From positions 62,001 to 126,000 of the forward strand of contig NZ_PSNW01000011.1 in NCBI RefSeq assembly GCF_002930645.1: a DNA stretch of 64,000 nt. The letters run 5' to 3'. Below are positions 25,568-35,932 of this stretch, piece by piece (the stretch's first letter is position 1; each line of letters begins with the position of its first letter). The notes under the pieces were generated by a model. It saw only the letters and a list, made by a program, of their open reading frames with translations. It was not told where the DNA came from and made no database searches. This DNA comes from Solimonas fluminis (GTDB lineage: Bacteria; Pseudomonadota; Gammaproteobacteria; Nevskiales; Nevskiaceae). A program made the translations under genes and the position numbers.

Positions 25568-26725
25568 CTATCCGCCGCAGCGCTTCGCGCCGACCTTGTC
25601 CAGCACCTCGCCGAGGTCGAAGGCCGCCACGTTGCCGTCGTCGTGCACGGCGTAGAACGCCCCGTGGGGGAAGCCCGGCATGGGCGTCCGCGTCAGCCAG
25701 ACGCCATCGGTGTTCAGCACCCGCGGGCTGCCGAAGCTGCCGAGGTATTCCAGGCTGCGGCGGTCGAACAGGTGGAAGAAATTCTCCTGCTTGCCCTGGT
25801 CGGTGGTGAACCACCAGCCGCTGCCGTCCTCGCAGGCGTACAGCGCGATGCCCTCGGGCTGGAAGTGGAAGATGCCGGCGCCCAGGCGCCGCCCGGCATA
25901 GCGGCCGTCGAAGCCGTAGACCTTGAGGTTGCGCTGGCGGTACTGCTCCTCGTCCGCCAGCAGCAGGCGCCCGTGGGCCGGGTCGCCCCAGACCGATTCG
26001 ACGATGTTCAGCACGCCCGGCCCCGAGGTGGCGCCGAAGCTCTTCTCCAGAACGGCGGTCAGGCCTTCGGCGCCGCGGCGCAGGCGGTACTGCTTCACGC
26101 GCTGGCCCAGTTCCGCCGCCGGCGGAACCTGATCGTCGGCGGTCTCGTAGTTGTCGGTCACGAAGACACGGTAGTCGCCCTCCTCCAGCCGCTGCGCCCA
26201 GAGGCCGTAGGGCTTGCGCAGCGCGCTCTCGCCCTCGGCACCGAAGACCAGCAGGGCCTTGAAGTCCGGCAGGCCCAGCACCTGCACGCGGCGGTTGTCG
26301 CGCTCCACCACCAGCGCCAGGCCGTCGATCACGAACACGCCGTTGGGGCGCTCGAACTGCCCCGGCCCCGTTCCCGACGACCCGACCTTCCGCAGCAGCT
26401 TGCCGCTGGCGGCCTCGTAGACCAGCAGGTGATCCGTGTGCTTGGCCGTGGCCAGCAGCCAGTGCTCCCCGCCCGGCGCATGCCAGACCGCTACCGAGTC
26501 GACGTTGTCGGCGGGATCGCGGACCGTCAGGAAGCGCTCGCCGATCTCCACCAGGCCGGCGACCGTCGGCAACGGCGGATCTGCCGGCTCCGCCGTTGCC
26601 GCAGCCGCGGCGGGAGCAACGGCGGGAGCGGCCGGCTCCGCGGGTGCGGGTGGGCGCCCGCAGGCGGACAGGACCAGGCCGACCACGGCCGGCAGGGCAG
26701 CGGGAAACACGCGGTACGGGTTCAT
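25568..26725 (-). CDS. beta-propeller phytase-like lipoprotein
   Basis: The 385-residue protein has a lipoprotein signal (LVLSACG), an Ala/Pro-rich linker to about residue 50, and a beta-propeller. Phytase-family landmarks are visible: NVDSVAVWHAP near the start, a QPEGIALYACEDG strand, and TTDQGKQENFFHLFDRRS followed by NTDGVWLT and FPHGAFYAVHDDGN. These align with the calcium- and phosphate-binding strands of beta-propeller phytases, but several acidic positions differ, so phytate hydrolysis is probable, not certain. It lies 19 bases after the TonB-dependent receptor gene, a pairing well known for Gram-negative phytases. Confidence 0.78.
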   Translation of the reverse strand: MNPYRVFPAALPAVVGLVLSACGRPPAPAEPAAPAVAPAAAAATAEPADPPLPTVAGLVEIGERFLTVRDPADNVDSVAVWHAPGGEHWLLATAKHTDHLLVYEAASGKLLRKVGSSGTGPGQFERPNGVFVIDGLALVVERDNRRVQVLGLPDFKALLVFGAEGESALRKPYGLWAQRLEEGDYRVFVTDNYETADDQVPPAAELGQRVKQYRLRRGAEGLTAVLEKSFGATSGPGVLNIVESVWGDPAHGRLLLADEEQYRQRNLKVYGFDGRYAGRRLGAGIFHFQPEGIALYACEDGSGWWFTTDQGKQENFFHLFDRRSLEYLGSFGSPRVLNTDGVWLTRTPMPGFPHGAFYAVHDDGNVAAFDLGEVLDKVGAKRCGG

Positions 26726-26744
26726 CGTCAGGATTCTCCGGGCC

Positions 26745-29543
26745 TCAGAAGCTGGCCTTCAGCCCCAGTTCGAAGGTCGGGCCGTATTCCTCGTACTGGG
26801 ACAGGTAGCGCCGTTCCTTGAAGTAGGCATGGAAGGGCTCGTCGTTGAGGTTCACGGCGTTGAAGTAGACCTCGTAGTTGGTGGCGACGCGATAGCTGCC
26901 CGAGAAGTCGATCTGCAGGTGGTCCGACACGTAGCGGTCGGTCTCCGGATCGTCGAGCTCGTCGACCTCGTCGAAATAGTCGTCACGATAGGTGGCGGAC
27001 AGGCGCAGGTCGAAACCGTACTTCTCGTAGCCCAGCGCCAGGTTCCACAGGGTATCCGACTGGCGGGGCAGCGGTACCTTCTCCGAGCGCTGCGGCAGCT
27101 CCGCCTCGGAATCGGTGAAGGTGGCGTTGGCCGACACCAGGAAGCCGTCGAAGGGCGACGGCAGCCGGCTGAAACGGTGGGTCGCCGCCAGCTCCAGGCC
27201 GATCAGGCGCGCCTTGCCGCCGTTGAGCGTGGTGATGGCCTCGTCGAAATCCTCGAAGTCGCCGGGCTCGCCGGCGATGTCGGCCAGCACGAAGAAGTCG
27301 CGGATGCGCTTGTAGAACAGGCCGGCGGACAGTGCGCTGACGCCGCCCGGGTAGAACTCGATGGCCAGGTCGAAGTTCTGCGAGCGCAGCGGATCCAGGT
27401 CCGGGTTGCCCAATTCGGCCTCGCGCTCGAACTCGCCGTCATCCTCGGTGATCTCGATGGACTGGCGCGGCGACGAAGCCTCGAAGCCCGGGCGCGCGAT
27501 GGTCTGCGACCAGGCGGCGCGCAGGATGGTCCGGTCCGACAGCTCCCATCGGAAGTTCAGGCTCGGCAGCAGGTCGGTATAGGTCCGGTCGCGCGACAAT
27601 GCGCTGAACTCCGGATCGCCGCTGCCCGCTTCCTCGTCGACCAGCAGGCGCGTGCCGCGCGAGGAGGTGTCGGTCCGCTCCACTCGCAGGCCGCCGGCGA
27701 TGCGCAACCGGCCGATATCCGCGCTGGCCATGGCGTAGCCGGCGAGGATGTCCTCGTCCATCCGGTAGTCCTCGATCCGCGAATCGATCGTGCTGCCGTC
27801 CTCGTCCAGTTCCAGGTCGGCACGGCGCTCGTCGAAGAAGCGGCGTACGCCGCCGCGCGAGGCCGCGGGGCCCCAGGCCCCGAAGGGGTATTCGACACGC
27901 TGCGAGCCGAAGTCGGCCAGCGTGAAGTCCTCGGCGAAGCCGTCATACACCTGGGCATCGACATTGCCGGTCTTGTCGCGCATGCGCAGCTTGGCGCCGA
28001 ACTTGACGAAGCCCGGGGCCTCGCCGAAACGCAGGGCGCGCTTCAGGTCCAGGCCCAGGGCGGTCTCGCGCTCCTTGGTGCGGCTGCTCTCCAGCGCGAT
28101 CTCGTCCAGTCCGAATGTGGCGGGATCGGCGAAGGCCGCATCGTCCGCGAACAGCCGGGGCGTCCTGCTGCCCGCGCCGGAGTAGCCCAGCCTCATGCCT
28201 TCGCCCACGAAGGTGGCGCCCAGCGCATCGGGGGTGTCCTCCTCGGCCGTGGAGTAGCCCAGGCGGTAATCGACGGTCCAGAGGCCGAGCCGCTGCTCGG
28301 CACCCAGCACGGTGCTGAGAATGCGCTGGGTCTCCTTGCGCGCCTCGGTCAGCTTCTCGACCTCCGAATCGTCGAACAGGCCGCCGCTGTCGCCGAGTTC
28401 CACGACCTCGTCGGTGTTGTAGGCGAAGAGGTTGGTGGTCTGCACCTCGTCGTCCGAGAAATCGCTGTACAGCGTGCGCCAGTACAGGTCCAGCGCGGGG
28501 CTGGCGGCGTAGTCGAAGTTCAGCGCGGCGGACAGGCGCTCGCGCGTGATCCGGTAGTCGCGCTGCTCGGCCTCCTCCAGGCCACGGACATCGCCCTCGG
28601 GCCCCTCGATCTCCGGCCAGCCGGCCGCCTCGACGTTGTCCGAGCCGAAGTCGCGCTTGTACCAGGACAGCGCTCCCGCCATGCCCAGCTTGCCGCGCTC
28701 GCCGCCGACATCGAACAGGCGCGTGCCGGACAGCGCCAGCCGCGGGCTGGTCTCGCCAACCTGGTCGTTGTAGCTGCCTTCGACGCGAGCGCTCAAGCTG
28801 TTGCCGCGATCCAGCGCGGTGGTGCTGCGGATCTCGATGTTGCCGCCGACGGCATCGCCGTCCATGTCGGGCGTCATCGACTTGCTGACCTCCACGCTCT
28901 CCAGCAGGTCGGACGCCAGCACGTCGAGGTTCACCTGGCGCGAATCGGCCTCGGGGCCCGGCACCCTCATGCCGTTGATGGTGGTGCTGGACAGCGCCGG
29001 ATCGATGCCGCGGATGATCACGAAGCGGCCCTCGCCCTGGTCGCGCGCCACCGACAGGCCCGGCAGGCGCTGCAGCGACTCCGCCGCGTTCTGGTCGGGG
29101 AACTTGCCGATGGCGTCGGACGAGGCGATGGTCTTGATGCTGGAGGCTGCGCGCTGCTGGCTCAGCGCAGCGGACTGGGCCGCGGCCTGGCCCACCACCA
29201 GCACGTCCGCCAGGCGCACCGATTCCGCGGCGCCCAGGCGCAGGTCGGCCCGCACCTCGCCCTGCTCGCCTACCGTCACCGGGGTGTCCACGGCCGGCGC
29301 ACCGATGTACTCGGCGCGCAGCGTCCAGGAACCGGCCGGCACGTCGAGGAAGCGGTAACCCCCATCGCGCGCGGCCACGGTCTCGCGGTTCAGTTCCACC
29401 AGGCGCAGCCGGGCGCCTTCCATGGGTAATTCTCCGCGGGCATCGCTGACACGGCCCGCCAGTTCACCGGCCTGTGCCGCCCCGATGCCCACTGCGGCCA
29501 GGCAGAGCGCCCAGCCCACGCGATTCCTGCGCATGTTCCCCAT
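26745..29543 (-). CDS. TonB-dependent outer-membrane receptor
   Basis: The 932-residue receptor has a signal peptide, a carboxypeptidase-regulatory-like N-terminal domain (about 28-100, GRVSDARGELPMEGARL), and a plug domain (about 120-240, with IGKFPDQNAAESLQRLPG and RGIDPALSSTTINGMR). A large 22-strand-type barrel follows and ends ELGLKASF. The plug type is the one found in sphingomonad and caulobacter receptors for plant- or sugar-derived ligands. A canonical TonB box is not obvious. Paired with the phytase-like lipoprotein, it likely imports a product of phytate or another organophosphate. ATG 29543 and ATG 29534 are both possible starts. Confidence 0.92.
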   Translation of the reverse strand: MGNMRRNRVGWALCLAAVGIGAAQAGELAGRVSDARGELPMEGARLRLVELNRETVAARDGGYRFLDVPAGSWTLRAEYIGAPAVDTPVTVGEQGEVRADLRLGAAESVRLADVLVVGQAAAQSAALSQQRAASSIKTIASSDAIGKFPDQNAAESLQRLPGLSVARDQGEGRFVIIRGIDPALSSTTINGMRVPGPEADSRQVNLDVLASDLLESVEVSKSMTPDMDGDAVGGNIEIRSTTALDRGNSLSARVEGSYNDQVGETSPRLALSGTRLFDVGGERGKLGMAGALSWYKRDFGSDNVEAAGWPEIEGPEGDVRGLEEAEQRDYRITRERLSAALNFDYAASPALDLYWRTLYSDFSDDEVQTTNLFAYNTDEVVELGDSGGLFDDSEVEKLTEARKETQRILSTVLGAEQRLGLWTVDYRLGYSTAEEDTPDALGATFVGEGMRLGYSGAGSRTPRLFADDAAFADPATFGLDEIALESSRTKERETALGLDLKRALRFGEAPGFVKFGAKLRMRDKTGNVDAQVYDGFAEDFTLADFGSQRVEYPFGAWGPAASRGGVRRFFDERRADLELDEDGSTIDSRIEDYRMDEDILAGYAMASADIGRLRIAGGLRVERTDTSSRGTRLLVDEEAGSGDPEFSALSRDRTYTDLLPSLNFRWELSDRTILRAAWSQTIARPGFEASSPRQSIEITEDDGEFEREAELGNPDLDPLRSQNFDLAIEFYPGGVSALSAGLFYKRIRDFFVLADIAGEPGDFEDFDEAITTLNGGKARLIGLELAATHRFSRLPSPFDGFLVSANATFTDSEAELPQRSEKVPLPRQSDTLWNLALGYEKYGFDLRLSATYRDDYFDEVDELDDPETDRYVSDHLQIDFSGSYRVATNYEVYFNAVNLNDEPFHAYFKERRYLSQYEEYGPTFELGLKASF

Positions 29544-29631
29544 CCCTGTTGTCCCTGGTAGAACGCGGGATCGTGGCGGCAGAACATGACGGGGGGATTA
29601 AGAAACCCTGGCAAGCGCAGAACCCCGGAAC

Positions 29632-29663
29632 GCCATGCCGGCGAAGGCCGGCATCCAGTCCCG
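29632..29663. repeat. intergenic palindrome (GCCGGCGAAGGCCGGC type)
   Basis: The sequence ATGCCGGCGAAGGCCGGCAT, followed by CCAGTCCCGGACAGGAATGAC, resembles the widespread small repeat family built on CCGCGAAGGCGG palindromes. It sits in the 229-bp gap between the receptor gene and the OmpA-like gene. No open reading frame is evident there. Confidence 0.55.
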
Positions 29664-29708
29664 GACAGGAATGACCGGGGTGATCACCGGATACCGGCCT
29701 CCCCCGCC

Positions 29709-29743
29709 CACAACGAAAATGCCCCCGGACTTCCGGGGGCATT
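29709..29743 (-). terminator. terminator after the OmpA-like gene
   Basis: A 12-pair stem AATGCCCCCGGA / TCCGGGGGCATT with a two-base loop (29718-29743) is followed on the minus strand by TTCGTTG. It lies 30 bases beyond the stop codon of the OmpA-like lipoprotein gene and ends the rnr transcript. Confidence 0.85.
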
Positions 29744-29772
29744 CCTGGCGCCATGCAAACAGGCTCGCCGCT

Positions 29773-30468
29773 TCAACCACCCAGGTACGGCGGCGGGGTC
29801 CAGGCTTCCTGCTCGCGGCCTTCGACCACCGGCTTGATGACGATATCGACGCGGCGGTTGCGGGATTCCTTGACGCCGTCGGCGGTGCGCACCAGCAGTT
29901 CGCGCTCGCCGCGGCCTTCCTCGCGCAGGCGGCCGGCCGGCACGCCCTGGCTGACCATGTAGCTGGCGACCGACGAGGCACGGCGCTCGGACAGGCTCTG
30001 GTTGTGGGTGGCCGAACCGCTGGAGTCGGTGTGGCCGACGACGTGGATCACGGTCTTGTCGTAGGTCTTCAGCACGTTGGCGATCTTGGCATAGGTCGTC
30101 AGCGCGTTCGGCAGCAGCTGGGCGCTGTCGAGATCGAAGCTGACGTCGCTGGCGATGCCGATCTTCAGGGCGCCGCCCGGCAGCTGGGTGATCTGCAGTT
30201 CGTTGCGCGCGGCTTCCGCGGCCAGGTCGCGCTGCAGCTGGGCATGCTGCTTGTCCATGTAGTTGCCCACCGCGCCGCCGGCGATGGCGCCGACCACCGC
30301 GCCGACGATCGGGGCGCCGCGGGCGCCGCTGACCTGGTTGCCGGCCACCGCGCCGAGCACGGCGCCGATGGCGGCGCCGGTCTTGGCGCGCTTGTTGGGA
30401 TCATCCGTGGCGCAGCCGGCAAGGCCGACCACCAGTGCTGCAACGACCAGAGGCTTGAAGTACGTCAT
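29773..30468 (-). CDS. OmpA-family lipoprotein (YiaD-like)
   Basis: The 231-residue protein has a lipoprotein signal (VVGLAGCAT), a glycine-zipper region (about 30-75, GAAIGAVLGAVAGNQ and GAVVGAIAGGAVG) and a C-terminal OmpA domain. The latter has VVGHTDSSGSATHNQSLSERRA and NRRVDI, which bind peptidoglycan diaminopimelate. It should tether or span the outer membrane. The start overlaps the rnr stop by four bases (ATGA) with AAGGGGG upstream, so it is translated from the rnr message. Confidence 0.93.
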   Translation of the reverse strand: MTYFKPLVVAALVVGLAGCATDDPNKRAKTGAAIGAVLGAVAGNQVSGARGAPIVGAVVGAIAGGAVGNYMDKQHAQLQRDLAAEAARNELQITQLPGGALKIGIASDVSFDLDSAQLLPNALTTYAKIANVLKTYDKTVIHVVGHTDSSGSATHNQSLSERRASSVASYMVSQGVPAGRLREEGRGERELLVRTADGVKESRNRRVDIVIKPVVEGREQEAWTPPPYLGG

Positions 30469-32861
30469 CGTTTCCCCCTTCGGGAATGGTTCTTGGTTGG
30501 GTGCGATTCTGAGCCGCGCGCCTTAACGGGTTCTGAACGTCCGGATTCTGATGGCCGGCCCTGCTGGCGCTGCCCCTTGCCCGGGCCGGGGTGACCCTTG
30601 CCGGAGCCCAGCAGCTCGAGGTCGATTTTGCGCTCATCCAGGTCCACGCGCACGACTTTTACGCGCACCTTGGTGCCCAGCGTGTAGGTCATGCGGGTGG
30701 CCTTTCCCACCAGGCGGTGGGCACGGTTGTCGTACTCGTAGTAGTCGTTCTTGAGGTTGCTGACATGGACCAGGCCATCCACGTACAGGCCATCGAGTTC
30801 CACGAACAGGCCGAAGGCGGCGACGCTGGAGACGGTGCCGTTGAAGTCCTCGCCGACGCGGTGGCGCATGTACTCGCACTTGAGCCAGGTATTGACGTCT
30901 CGCGTGGCCTCGTCGGCCCGGCGCTCGGCCATCGAGCAATGGGTGCCGAAGGCCTCCATCTGCTCCGCCGTGTAGAGGAAGGGCTGGCCCTTCTTCTTCA
31001 GCAGGATGTGCTTGATGCCCCGGTGCAGCAGCAGGTCGGGATAGCGGCGGATCGGCGAGGTGAAATGCGCGTAGTGCGTCAGCGCCAGGCCGAAGTGGCC
31101 GCTGTTGACGGGGTTGTACTTCGCCTGCATCAGCGAGCGCAGCATGATGGTCTGCACCAGCCCCTGGTCGGGGCGGCCCTTGGCCGCCGCCAGGGTCTTG
31201 GCGAAGTCCATGGCGGCCGGCTTGTCGCCGCCGCCCAGCTTGAGCGCCTGCAGCGACAGGAACTCGCGCAGCGCCGCGACCTTCATCGCATCCGGCTGCT
31301 CGTGGATGCGGTACAGGGTCGGCACCTTCTGCTTCTCGACCAGCTTCGCAGACTCGACGTTGGCGGCGATCATGCACTCCTCGATCAGGCGGTGGGCGCG
31401 GTTGCGCTGCACCGGCACGATACGGTCGATCTTGCGCTCGCCCGAGAACACGATCTTGGTCTCGGTACTCTCGAAGTCGATCGCGCCGCGGCGCTCACGC
31501 GCCTGGAACAGGGCCTCGAACACGCCATTGAGCGCCTGCAGGTGCGGCACCAGCGCCGCGCGGGCACGGGCCTTCTCCCCTTGCGGGTTGTCCAGGATCT
31601 CGGCCACGTCGTCGTAGATCAGGCGCGCCTTGGAGCGCATCACGCCCTCGAAGAAGCGCGCCTTGGCCACCTCGCCGTCGGGCATCACGCGCATCTCGCA
31701 GACCATGCACAGGCGGTCCACGTCGGGATTGAGCGAGCACAGGCCGTTGGACAGCTTCTCCGGCAGCATCGGGATCACGCGTTGCGGGAAATACACCGAG
31801 GTGGCGCGCTTGGAGGCCTCCTTGTCCAGCGGGCTGTCCGGCCTGACGTAGGCCGCGACGTCGGCGATGGCCACCCACAGCGTCCAGCCGCCCTTGTTGA
31901 GCAGGCCCTTCTTGATCGGCTTGGCGTAGACGGCGTCGTCGAAGTCGCGCGCATCGGCACCGTCGATGGTCACCAGCGGCAGGTCGCGGATGTCCTCGCG
32001 GCCGGCCATCTGCGCCGGCTGCACGGTGTCGGGGATGGCGGCGGACTCGCGCTCCACCGCGTCCGGAAACTCGAACGGCAGGCTATGGGCGCGGATCGCG
32101 GCCTCGATCTCCATGCCCGGCGCCAGGTGCTGGCCCAGGATCTCCTTGACCTCGCCCACGGCCAGCGTGCGGTTGCCCGGCGGGGTGACGATGTCCGCCA
32201 CCACCATCATGCCGTGCTTGGCACCCTTGCGGCCTTCCGGCGGGATCAGCAGGTCCTGCGTGATGCGCGGGTTGTCCGGGATCACGTAGGAGATGCCCTG
32301 GTCCATGTGGAAGCGGCCGACGATGGTGCGGCTGACCCGCTCGATCACCTCCGACACCGCGCCCTCCGGGCGGCCCTTGAAGTCGGTGCCGGTGATGCGC
32401 ACCAGTACGCGGTCGCCGTTCATCAGCGCCCGCATCTGGCGCGGCGGCAGGAACACGTCCGGGCCGCCGGCATCCGGGATCAGGAAGCCGAAGCCGTCGC
32501 GGTGGGCCTGGACGCTGCCGGCGATCAGGTTCATCTGCGCCACGGGGCCGTAGGCGCCATTGCGGTTCTGGACCACCTGCCCCTCGCGGGTCATGGCGAC
32601 CAGGCGCTTGTTCAGGGCCTCCTGCTGCGACAGCTTGCGCAGGCCGAAGACGCCCACGAGATCGTCCAGGGTCATGGGCCCCGGCTGCTCGCCCAGGGTC
32701 TTGAGGATATGGCTACGGCTGGGGATGGGGTCGGCGTAGCGCGACTGCTCCGACTGGAATTCGGCGTCGTCCTGCACCCAGGCGGGGGTGCCGCGGGGGG
32801 GCTTGCCGCCCTGCTTCCGGGGCGGATTCTGGTTTTTGAAATTTTCTTTATTTCTTTTCAT
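30465..32861 (-). CDS. rnr: ribonuclease R
   Basis: The 798-residue 3'-5' exoribonuclease degrades structured RNA. Order of domains: basic N-terminal tail, two cold-shock domains (about 65-215), the RNB catalytic domain (about 250-600, with TIDGADARDFDDAV holding the metal-binding aspartates), and an S1 domain (about 650-730). A 60-residue Gly/Lys/Arg-rich tail follows. ATG 32861 is taken as the start; a TTG two codons upstream has a better-placed GAGG and may be used instead. The start region overlaps the -35 box of the divergent tRNA-Leu gene. Confidence 0.96.
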   Translation of the reverse strand: MKRNKENFKNQNPPRKQGGKPPRGTPAWVQDDAEFQSEQSRYADPIPSRSHILKTLGEQPGPMTLDDLVGVFGLRKLSQQEALNKRLVAMTREGQVVQNRNGAYGPVAQMNLIAGSVQAHRDGFGFLIPDAGGPDVFLPPRQMRALMNGDRVLVRITGTDFKGRPEGAVSEVIERVSRTIVGRFHMDQGISYVIPDNPRITQDLLIPPEGRKGAKHGMMVVADIVTPPGNRTLAVGEVKEILGQHLAPGMEIEAAIRAHSLPFEFPDAVERESAAIPDTVQPAQMAGREDIRDLPLVTIDGADARDFDDAVYAKPIKKGLLNKGGWTLWVAIADVAAYVRPDSPLDKEASKRATSVYFPQRVIPMLPEKLSNGLCSLNPDVDRLCMVCEMRVMPDGEVAKARFFEGVMRSKARLIYDDVAEILDNPQGEKARARAALVPHLQALNGVFEALFQARERRGAIDFESTETKIVFSGERKIDRIVPVQRNRAHRLIEECMIAANVESAKLVEKQKVPTLYRIHEQPDAMKVAALREFLSLQALKLGGGDKPAAMDFAKTLAAAKGRPDQGLVQTIMLRSLMQAKYNPVNSGHFGLALTHYAHFTSPIRRYPDLLLHRGIKHILLKKKGQPFLYTAEQMEAFGTHCSMAERRADEATRDVNTWLKCEYMRHRVGEDFNGTVSSVAAFGLFVELDGLYVDGLVHVSNLKNDYYEYDNRAHRLVGKATRMTYTLGTKVRVKVVRVDLDERKIDLELLGSGKGHPGPGKGQRQQGRPSESGRSEPVKARGSESHPTKNHSRRGKR

Positions 32862-32889
32862 TGACAAAGCGGTGCCTCATGGCGAAAAT
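32861..32889 (+). promoter_or_regulatory. promoter of tRNA-Leu
   Basis: TTGACA at 32861-32866, a 17-base spacer and GAAAAT at 32884-32889, followed by a GC-rich discriminator (GCGCGCCCC) usual for stable RNA genes. A start near 32896 would lie seven bases before the mature tRNA. Confidence 0.7.
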
Positions 32890-32902
32890 GCGCGCCCCTG
32901 TT

Positions 32903-32987
32903 GCCCAGGTGGCGGAATTGGTAGACGCACCAGTTTCAGGTACTGGCGGGTAAAACCGTGGAGGTTCGAGTCCTCTCTTGGGCACCA
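32903..32987 (+). tRNA. tRNA-Leu(CAG)
   Basis: An 85-base tRNA folds with acceptor GCCCAGG / CTTGGGC, the class II long variable arm (GGCGGGTAAAACCG), T-loop GGTTCGAGTCC and an encoded CCA end. The anticodon arm CCAGT-TTCAGGT-ACTGG gives anticodon CAG, which reads CUG, the dominant leucine codon in this GC-rich genome. It lies between rnr and purA and reads against both. Confidence 0.97.
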
Positions 32988-32996
32988 AACAAAACA

Positions 32997-33020
32997 ACCT
33001 GGCTTCGGCCGGGTTTTTTT
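32997..33020 (+). terminator. terminator of tRNA-Leu
   Basis: ACCTGGC-TTCG-GCCGGGT is followed by seven T residues, ten bases after the tRNA CCA end. The UUCG tetraloop makes the stem very stable. Confidence 0.92.
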
Positions 33021-33153
33021 GTTTTGGGGCCCGCCTGAACACGGCAATAGTGTTCCACATCCCCGGCCCCAACGCCCGCAGGCGCCCCTGCCCCCCGGTG
33101 GGAGGGCAAGAAGGCGCCGCGGATGGGACCCTGGAAGCGGGAAACAGCGGAAA

Positions 33154-34479
<1,326 letters not shown>

Positions 34480-35463
34480 CTACTGCGCCAGGCGCAGCAG
34501 CTCGTTCAAATCGGCCGAGAAGCCGGTGGCCGGCCGCGCCACGCCGAACTCGGCGCCGACGCCGTCGTAGCGCCCGCCCCGGGCGATCTCGCGGCCGTGC
34601 CCCGGCGCAAAGGCCGCGAACACGATGCCGGTGTGGTAGCTGTAGCCGCGCAGCTCCGCCAGGTCCACGTGGATCGGCAGCTTCGGAGCCTCGGCGCGCA
34701 ACTTGCGCACCACCTGCTCCAGCGTGTCCAGCGCCTCCTGCACGGGGTCTCCCGCGGACTTCAGCGTCTCGCGCGCACGTTGCAGAACGGTGACGTCGCC
34801 GTTGAGCTCCATCAGCTCGGCGAAGACCTTCACCACGCGCGGCTTGAGGCCGCGGGCCTGGGCGAACTCGGCAAGGTCCGGCTGGGACTTGCGCTGCAGG
34901 ATGTCGAACAGCACCGCCTCGTCGTCCGGGTCCAGTGCCAGCTTGCCGGAGATGGCGCGGTAGATGCCGACATGGCCCAGGTCCAGGTGGGCCTTCTTCA
35001 GGCCGGCCAGGCGCAGGGTGCGCAGCATCAGGTCGATCACTTCCAGGTCGGCCTCGATGCCGGCCTCGCCGAAGATCTCGCAGCCCACCTGCCGCGGCGA
35101 GCGCGGCCCGCCGAGGGCGTCCGGCTGCGTGCGCAGCACGGTGCCCAGGTAGCAGAGGCGCACCACTGCCTGGTCGCGGAAGCGGCGCGCGGCGATGCGG
35201 GCCGCCTGCGGCGTCATGTCGGAGCGCAGGCCCAGCAGGCGGCCGCTGGCCGGGTCGGTGAACTTGAAGGTGCGAGCGTCGAGGTCCTGGGCCGTGCCGG
35301 TCAGCAGGGCGTCCAGGTGCTCGATCAGCGGCGGCAGGATCAGTTCGTAGCCGCGCCTGCGGAAGCCGTCGAGCAGCTTGCGGCGCAGGTCTTCCAGTTC
35401 CCAGGAGGTCGGCGGCAGGGCTTCTTCCACGCCCTCCGGCAGCATCCACTTCTTGATCGACAT
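34480..35463 (-). CDS. hisZ: ATP phosphoribosyltransferase regulatory subunit
   Basis: The 327-residue protein is a histidyl-tRNA synthetase paralogue. Class II motifs are recognisable (DLDARTFKFTDPASGRLLGLR and RYDGVGAEFG), but the anticodon-binding domain is absent and its length fits HisZ. It should pair with short-form HisG, encoded elsewhere, to catalyse and regulate the first step of histidine synthesis. It lies 10 bases from the DUF2065 gene and upstream of purA, the usual neighbours. Confidence 0.93.
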   Translation of the reverse strand: MSIKKWMLPEGVEEALPPTSWELEDLRRKLLDGFRRRGYELILPPLIEHLDALLTGTAQDLDARTFKFTDPASGRLLGLRSDMTPQAARIAARRFRDQAVVRLCYLGTVLRTQPDALGGPRSPRQVGCEIFGEAGIEADLEVIDLMLRTLRLAGLKKAHLDLGHVGIYRAISGKLALDPDDEAVLFDILQRKSQPDLAEFAQARGLKPRVVKVFAELMELNGDVTVLQRARETLKSAGDPVQEALDTLEQVVRKLRAEAPKLPIHVDLAELRGYSYHTGIVFAAFAPGHGREIARGGRYDGVGAEFGVARPATGFSADLNELLRLAQ

Positions 35464-35473
35464 GACTAGGCCA

Positions 35474-35659
35474 CTAAAGCAGGTTGAGCAGGATCACGCC
35501 GCCGAGCATCGACAGCAGTCCGATGATGCGGATGGCGCGGCTGTCCAGGTGCATGACGGACAGCATCATCTGCCGCCAGCGAGCCGGAGCCACGAACGGC
35601 ATGAGCCCTTCGATCACCATGACCAGCGCCAGCGCGCGCAGCAGTTCGTTCCAATCCAC
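35474..35659 (-). CDS. DUF2065 small membrane protein (YjeT family)
   Basis: The 61-residue protein has two hydrophobic helices around a basic loop (APARWRQMM), matching DUF2065/YjeT, a protein of unknown function always near hflC. The start is GTG at 35659. The repeat element upstream ends only four bases before it, so the only Shine-Dalgarno-like bases (ATAGG, within the element's inverted repeat) come from that element. The ATG overlapping this GTG is out of frame. Confidence 0.88.
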   Translation of the reverse strand: MDWNELLRALALVMVIEGLMPFVAPARWRQMMLSVMHLDSRAIRIIGLLSMLGGVILLNLL

Positions 35660-35663
35660 ATCA

Positions 35664-35932
35664 AGAGCCTATCCGTGAATAAGACACGCACGCGACGGCG
35701 TGCCGTTCTTGTGTGCCGCTAGCCCTATCGACCCGCGGTGCACTCGACGTACATAAGGGGCGATAGGGAACGCGGGGCGCAAAAAAGGCCCCGTCCCTTT
35801 GGGTTGCGCCGGAAATCGCGCCATGCTGCGCCGACCACCGCTTACTTGGAACCACCAAACCTCGCGTCGGCCGACTTGCCTGGCGCGATTTCTGGCAGCA
35901 ACGCGTGTGTGTCTTATCCACGGATAGGCTCT
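35664..35932. repeat. 269-bp MITE-like element with nested inverted repeats
   Basis: The ends are 31-bp inverted repeats (35664-35694 and 35902-35932) matching at 29 positions; the outer bases read AGAGCCTATCCGTG. Inside are three more hairpins: CCCTATCG / CGATAGGG (35723-35768), GGCGCAA / TTGCGCC (35776-35810), and a perfect AAATCGCGCCA / TGGCGCGATTT pair (35813-35823, 35881-35891). No credible reading frame is present. It fills the whole hflC-DUF2065 gap: its right end forms two bases of the hflC stop codon and its left end lies four bases from the DUF2065 start. A target duplication is not evident. Confidence 0.8.

Noticed and set aside
26436-29429. 997-residue plus-strand frame opposite the TonB receptor gene
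   Set aside because: No recognisable domain, and the opposite strand encodes a full receptor.
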